Part shown: positions 60,988 through 64,000 of the stretch, one piece after another
Layout of the letters: every line of letters starts with the position of its first letter
Position numbering within the stretch: position 1 is the first letter of the stretch
Assembly: GCF_030052815.1 (NCBI RefSeq)
Contig: NC_079505.1
Location: 79,207,330-79,271,329 of the forward strand
Length of the DNA: 64,000 nucleotides
Reading direction: 5' to 3'
DNA from: Hevea brasiliensis
Taxonomy: Eukaryota; Streptophyta; Magnoliopsida; Malpighiales; Euphorbiaceae
Notes under the pieces: model-generated
Database searches by the model: none
What the model saw: only the letters and a program-made list of their open reading frames with translations
What the model was told of the DNA's origin: nothing
Position numbers and translations under genes: made by a program

Positions 60988-62934
60988 TCAAAACTGGCAT
61001 GAGGTACCGAGCCTTTGTATCTGCCTCTGACCAAGGGTGACAGATTTCCGTTTGGCAAATGCCGGGTACAGCAGTTCCTGAAATTTGTCCAAAAACGGAG
61101 TCCATTCCTCCTCACTTATGTCAGTCAACTTCACAAAACTCATGCTTGCCGGAAGCTGCTCATTAGCACTCCTATGCCCAGAAGATGTATTAGCAAAATA
61201 GCCATTTTCTGGTTTTGCTCCTGACAATTTCTGGCATTTCTGTTTCTTGTCACCTAATGTGCTATTCTTAAGTGAAATAGAAAGCTTTGACATGGTTGGT
61301 GACATTTCAGCCAAGGGTAGATCAGCAAACCCCTCTTTCCCTATATAGTCCACGATGCTTTCCTCTTCCTCTTCCTCCACCTCCTCCTCTATGCTTTCCT
61401 CTAGTTTTGAAAGAGGGAAACGACCATTCCCAACCACAGTTCCAAATTGAAAAGGTGTTCCAGTCAAATAGTCTTCTGTTGTCGTCTTAGGAGTGTAGTC
61501 AATTTCTGTTTCTTCAGAGTCTATATCAAATTGGAATTCCTCATCTCCCAAATCTGTCCGGGGAGACAACACCTCCCTCTCTGTAATCAACCTCCTAGCC
61601 TCAATACATACAACCTCAAGCTCACTGGGTTCCTCCTCCCCAGCGCGAAAATCCCTGCTCATCATCTCGCCAATTTCAGCAAGACAGAGACCAGCAGCAG
61701 CAGCTTCCTTCAGGAAAATGGTGCAGAGAACCAAGACCCGCAAACAAGCCTCTCGAATCATAGGGAGCTCACTTCGCAGCATATCACAATCTCTTCCAGG
61801 ATCAAGTTTTTGTATATACTCAAGCTCATCATCTGAGAATGGGATTGAAGCTTGAGGCCAATGAATCCACTCAAAGTATGGATCCTCCAATGTTTCTGGC
61901 AAGCAAAGACCATGATCAATTGGAATCAGCTCTACTTGCCCAAATCTCCCAACACGATCAAGCTTCCTTACTAAAAGATTTCCGGCATGTCTGTCTGTGT
62001 TAAGAATCCTAACATCTAATATCCCAATACGATGCACAGCAGAAACTGGGAAGCTGGATGTCCCATGATCACTTGCATCAAAATCATGTGGTATGAATTG
62101 TTGGAAAGATGCAATCTTGCTAACCTGCTTCTTCTTGTGAGGTTTGTTGCCATTCACCCCATCATTGACATTGAAGATTGAGTGTGTGATCTTCACCAAA
62201 GCAGTAGGAGGCACATTTGCAAAGTGATCATAGTCAAGAAGGTAAGCAGCAACTTCCCTGAATCCTGTTTCCCCCACCCGCACAGACCGTTTTAAACCTG
62301 GTTGCCCAAGTGCTTTACCAACAAAGCCTTTTGGGTTGTTAGGTGCAAAAGGTTCTTCATCTGTTGGCTTCACAATTGCAACACTCTCACCTCTGCTGTT
62401 CCTAAAATAATATGCACCTCCAAGCCCACTATGAACAGGAATTGGATCAACACCCATCTTAATCGCCTTAACACTTTCCTTGATCAACTGTTTCATTTTA
62501 GAAAAGCTATTTGACTGTCCCAATATCTCAATAAGACCACTCCGATCCCTCTGTTGGACTTCCTTGCCAGTCGGTGAAAGACAGGGAGTAGATGAGCTTC
62601 TATGCAGACAATTTCGTGTTAAAAGAAGAGGAGAATCATTGCGAACAGCACTAAGGTCATTATTCAGTACCATATCCCCAAAAGTCAAGCAACTCTCCTC
62701 AGTGGGGACTTTAAGGGCAAGCTGCAACCTTCTTTTCACTGTGTGTGCATTGTCACCACGATCCAATTCCATCCCAAAGACACAACCAGTCTCAGTTTGC
62801 ACAAAAACCCGTCTCCTGCCAGCAGGTTGTTTCCCCTCCATTCTCCTGTTCCCGTGATATTCCCCACTGAGTGGGCTCTTAAGGACTGCCACAGCCATCT
62901 GGGTCTGAACTGGGCTATCTAACTTAGGAGACAT
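60988..62934 (-). CDS. Phosphatidylinositol 4-kinase gamma (ubiquitin-like domain kinase, PI4Kg5/7 type)
   Basis: 648 residues in one coding exon. An N-terminal ubiquitin-like domain (about residues 41-110, RRRVFVQTETGCVF ... SPLLLTRN) is followed by a PI3/PI4-kinase domain (about 150-430). It has VAIVKPTDEEPFAP (Lys189 as ATP-binding Lys), the catalytic loop LNTDRHAGNLLV (312-322) and the metal-binding PIDHGLCLP (338-346). The C-terminal part is acidic with a Glu run (EEEVEEEEEESIVDY). Although named lipid kinases, characterised plant gamma members act as Ser/Thr protein kinases on partners bound through the ubiquitin-like domain. Having one such domain and about 650 residues fits gamma-5/gamma-7/gamma-8 rather than the two-domain gamma-4. 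The start ATG at 62934 matches the family N-terminus. Confidence 0.94.
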   Translation of the reverse strand: MSPKLDSPVQTQMAVAVLKSPLSGEYHGNRRMEGKQPAGRRRVFVQTETGCVFGMELDRGDNAHTVKRRLQLALKVPTEESCLTFGDMVLNNDLSAVRNDSPLLLTRNCLHRSSSTPCLSPTGKEVQQRDRSGLIEILGQSNSFSKMKQLIKESVKAIKMGVDPIPVHSGLGGAYYFRNSRGESVAIVKPTDEEPFAPNNPKGFVGKALGQPGLKRSVRVGETGFREVAAYLLDYDHFANVPPTALVKITHSIFNVNDGVNGNKPHKKKQVSKIASFQQFIPHDFDASDHGTSSFPVSAVHRIGILDVRILNTDRHAGNLLVRKLDRVGRFGQVELIPIDHGLCLPETLEDPYFEWIHWPQASIPFSDDELEYIQKLDPGRDCDMLRSELPMIREACLRVLVLCTIFLKEAAAAGLCLAEIGEMMSRDFRAGEEEPSELEVVCIEARRLITEREVLSPRTDLGDEEFQFDIDSEETEIDYTPKTTTEDYLTGTPFQFGTVVGNGRFPLSKLEESIEEEVEEEEEESIVDYIGKEGFADLPLAEMSPTMSKLSISLKNSTLGDKKQKCQKLSGAKPENGYFANTSSGHRSANEQLPASMSFVKLTDISEEEWTPFLDKFQELLYPAFAKRKSVTLGQRQIQRLGTSCQF

Positions 62935-64000
62935 GAAATGGAATGAGAATCCTATGGTCTATGAGGCTGGTGACAGAGGCGGCAAAGAAGGAAGAGAGCT
63001 TCTTCCCTTCCAAGAACGCGCCAAACACCAAAGCCGATTGCAATAGATCTTGTAGCAAAAAATAGTAGAATTCACTATCAATCATTAAATTGATAGCCTC
63101 AAACTCTACCCAGAATTCAAAAAACAGTGACCATCACCAACTGTAAAAAAGATTTCAAGTCCAGTACGATATTAAGTAAGTCATTTCTGCAACACTTGAT
63201 AATCAGAAATATCTGGAAAGAAAAGAAAAGATTGTATCAATATCAACAACAAAAATGACAATTAGCTCATAGGGAGATGTTACATAATAAATACTAGAAC
63301 ATCACGACTAAAGACTACACAACAGTAGCTAAATTTAACTCAAGATTGGAAATCCATATTCTTATTCATGAAAAAAAAAACACTGCTCGTGAGAATGCTT
63401 GTAGACAAATGGGTCCATATCCATTCAGCTTCTTTTATTAACATTTCCCCAAAGCATTACCAGCTAGAAAAAACCTGATAAAGCAAAACTTAATTGAATC
63501 TAGAAAAGTAAGCAGAGGACCAGTTTACAGTGTTAAACCAGAAGAAATAAAAGAAAATCGAAACGTTAATCTACTCATACCCTCTCTATAACTGAACATA
63601 TACATTAAACACTAACTTACATTACCCAGCATTAACCCAAAAAAGCTACTAACACATAAATGGAAGAAATCGATTGTTTTAATAATCTAATCTATGTATA
63701 ATTAGAAACAAGAAAAGCATTAACCCAACCGGCCCTAGAAACCCACAATGAAACAAACAACATAAAATCCTGAAGGGGAAAGAAACCATTAGGAAGTTAA
63801 ATGGCAGCAAAGAACTCACCAAGATTGCAAGATCCGGGAAAAACCCACAAGAGAATCAGGAGTGAATCAAAGCCGTACGATTAAATTGAAAACGCGTCCA
63901 GGCGAATTTGAAGCTTCTAAGAAGGAGGGAAAGCAATAATGGAAACGCTCTAGTTGACTCAGAAATAACCCGAAGCCAACACCATAAAAGGAAAAACCCA
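62935..64000 (-). promoter_or_regulatory. PI4K gamma 5' leader with a probable leader intron, and promoter
   Basis: No upstream coding gene recognised. The minus strand shows a strong donor CTTG|GTGAGTTC (GT at 63819) and a good acceptor GTGTTGCAG|AAATGA (exon resuming at 63186). This suggests a 5' leader intron at about 63819-63187, with a first non-coding exon from 63820 rightward. The promoter is then near or beyond the right window edge. Confidence 0.45.

Noticed and set aside
61015..62857. Five plus-strand ORFs of 67-129 codons
   Set aside because: They are antisense shadows of the intact 648-residue PI4K gamma frame.
1..64000. CRISPR arrays, operons, bacterial mobile elements, tRNA and rRNA genes
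   Set aside because: None seen; spliced genes and plant retroelements show eukaryotic nuclear DNA.

Overview
The window is nuclear DNA of a flowering plant, almost certainly a eudicot. It has AT-rich intergenic DNA, many short exons with GT-AG introns, plastid- and mitochondrion-targeted gene products, a plant peptide-hormone precursor and typical plant transposable elements. The style of the repeats, the long TE-filled introns and the gene content would fit a woody rosid such as Euphorbiaceae, but that is impression rather than proof. All reading here was by eye; exon borders were placed from splice consensus and protein-family continuity.

Layout. On the minus strand, reading right to left: an ABHD17-type alpha/beta hydrolase (30149-27775), the plastid Hsp90 (HSP90C, 26571-13697, 18 exons) and a phage-type organellar RNA polymerase of the RPOTmp type (12399 to beyond base 1; 15 exons seen, C-terminus outside). 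Then come a plus-strand root meristem growth factor (RGF/GOLVEN/CLEL) precursor (35258-35912, 3 exons), a plus-strand single-exon UGT89-type glucosyltransferase (41302-42735), a minus-strand RING-H2 protein (48588-47791), a plus-strand DNA-3-methyladenine glycosylase I family gene (51179-53374, 5 exons) and a minus-strand type II PI 4-kinase gamma with one ubiquitin-like domain (62934-60988).

Mobile DNA fills much of the rest. A 5.1-kb Ty1/copia element sits in an RPOTmp intron (4158-9270). A 5.55-kb Ty3/gypsy Tat-like deletion derivative with a perfect 5-bp target duplication sits in an HSP90C intron (14362-19915); it carries an antisense Transposase_28-like gene with its own TATA box. There is a 2.5-kb solo LTR (37656-40175), two 5'-truncated RTE-clade LINEs with 14-16-bp target duplications (43317-44901 and 56595-58999) plus a 110-bp third LINE tail, a hAT-like MITE (46169-46711), other MITE-like or SINE-like pieces, and a 237-bp tandem repeat in an RPOTmp intron.

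How it fits together. RPOTmp (organelle transcription) and HSP90C (plastid chaperone) are neighbours on one strand, each enlarged by an intronic retrotransposon yet with every exon seen still open. The order HSP90C - RGF - 3-methyladenine glycosylase - PI4K gamma recalls two Arabidopsis neighbourhoods (recollected as the HSP90.5/RGF3/PI4K-gamma-7 region of chromosome 2 and RGF2/glycosylase/PI4K-gamma-8 on chromosome 1), suggesting an old conserved block. I see no CRISPR, operon or defence-type system; the most unusual structure is the antisense gene, with its own promoter, carried inside the Tat-like element.
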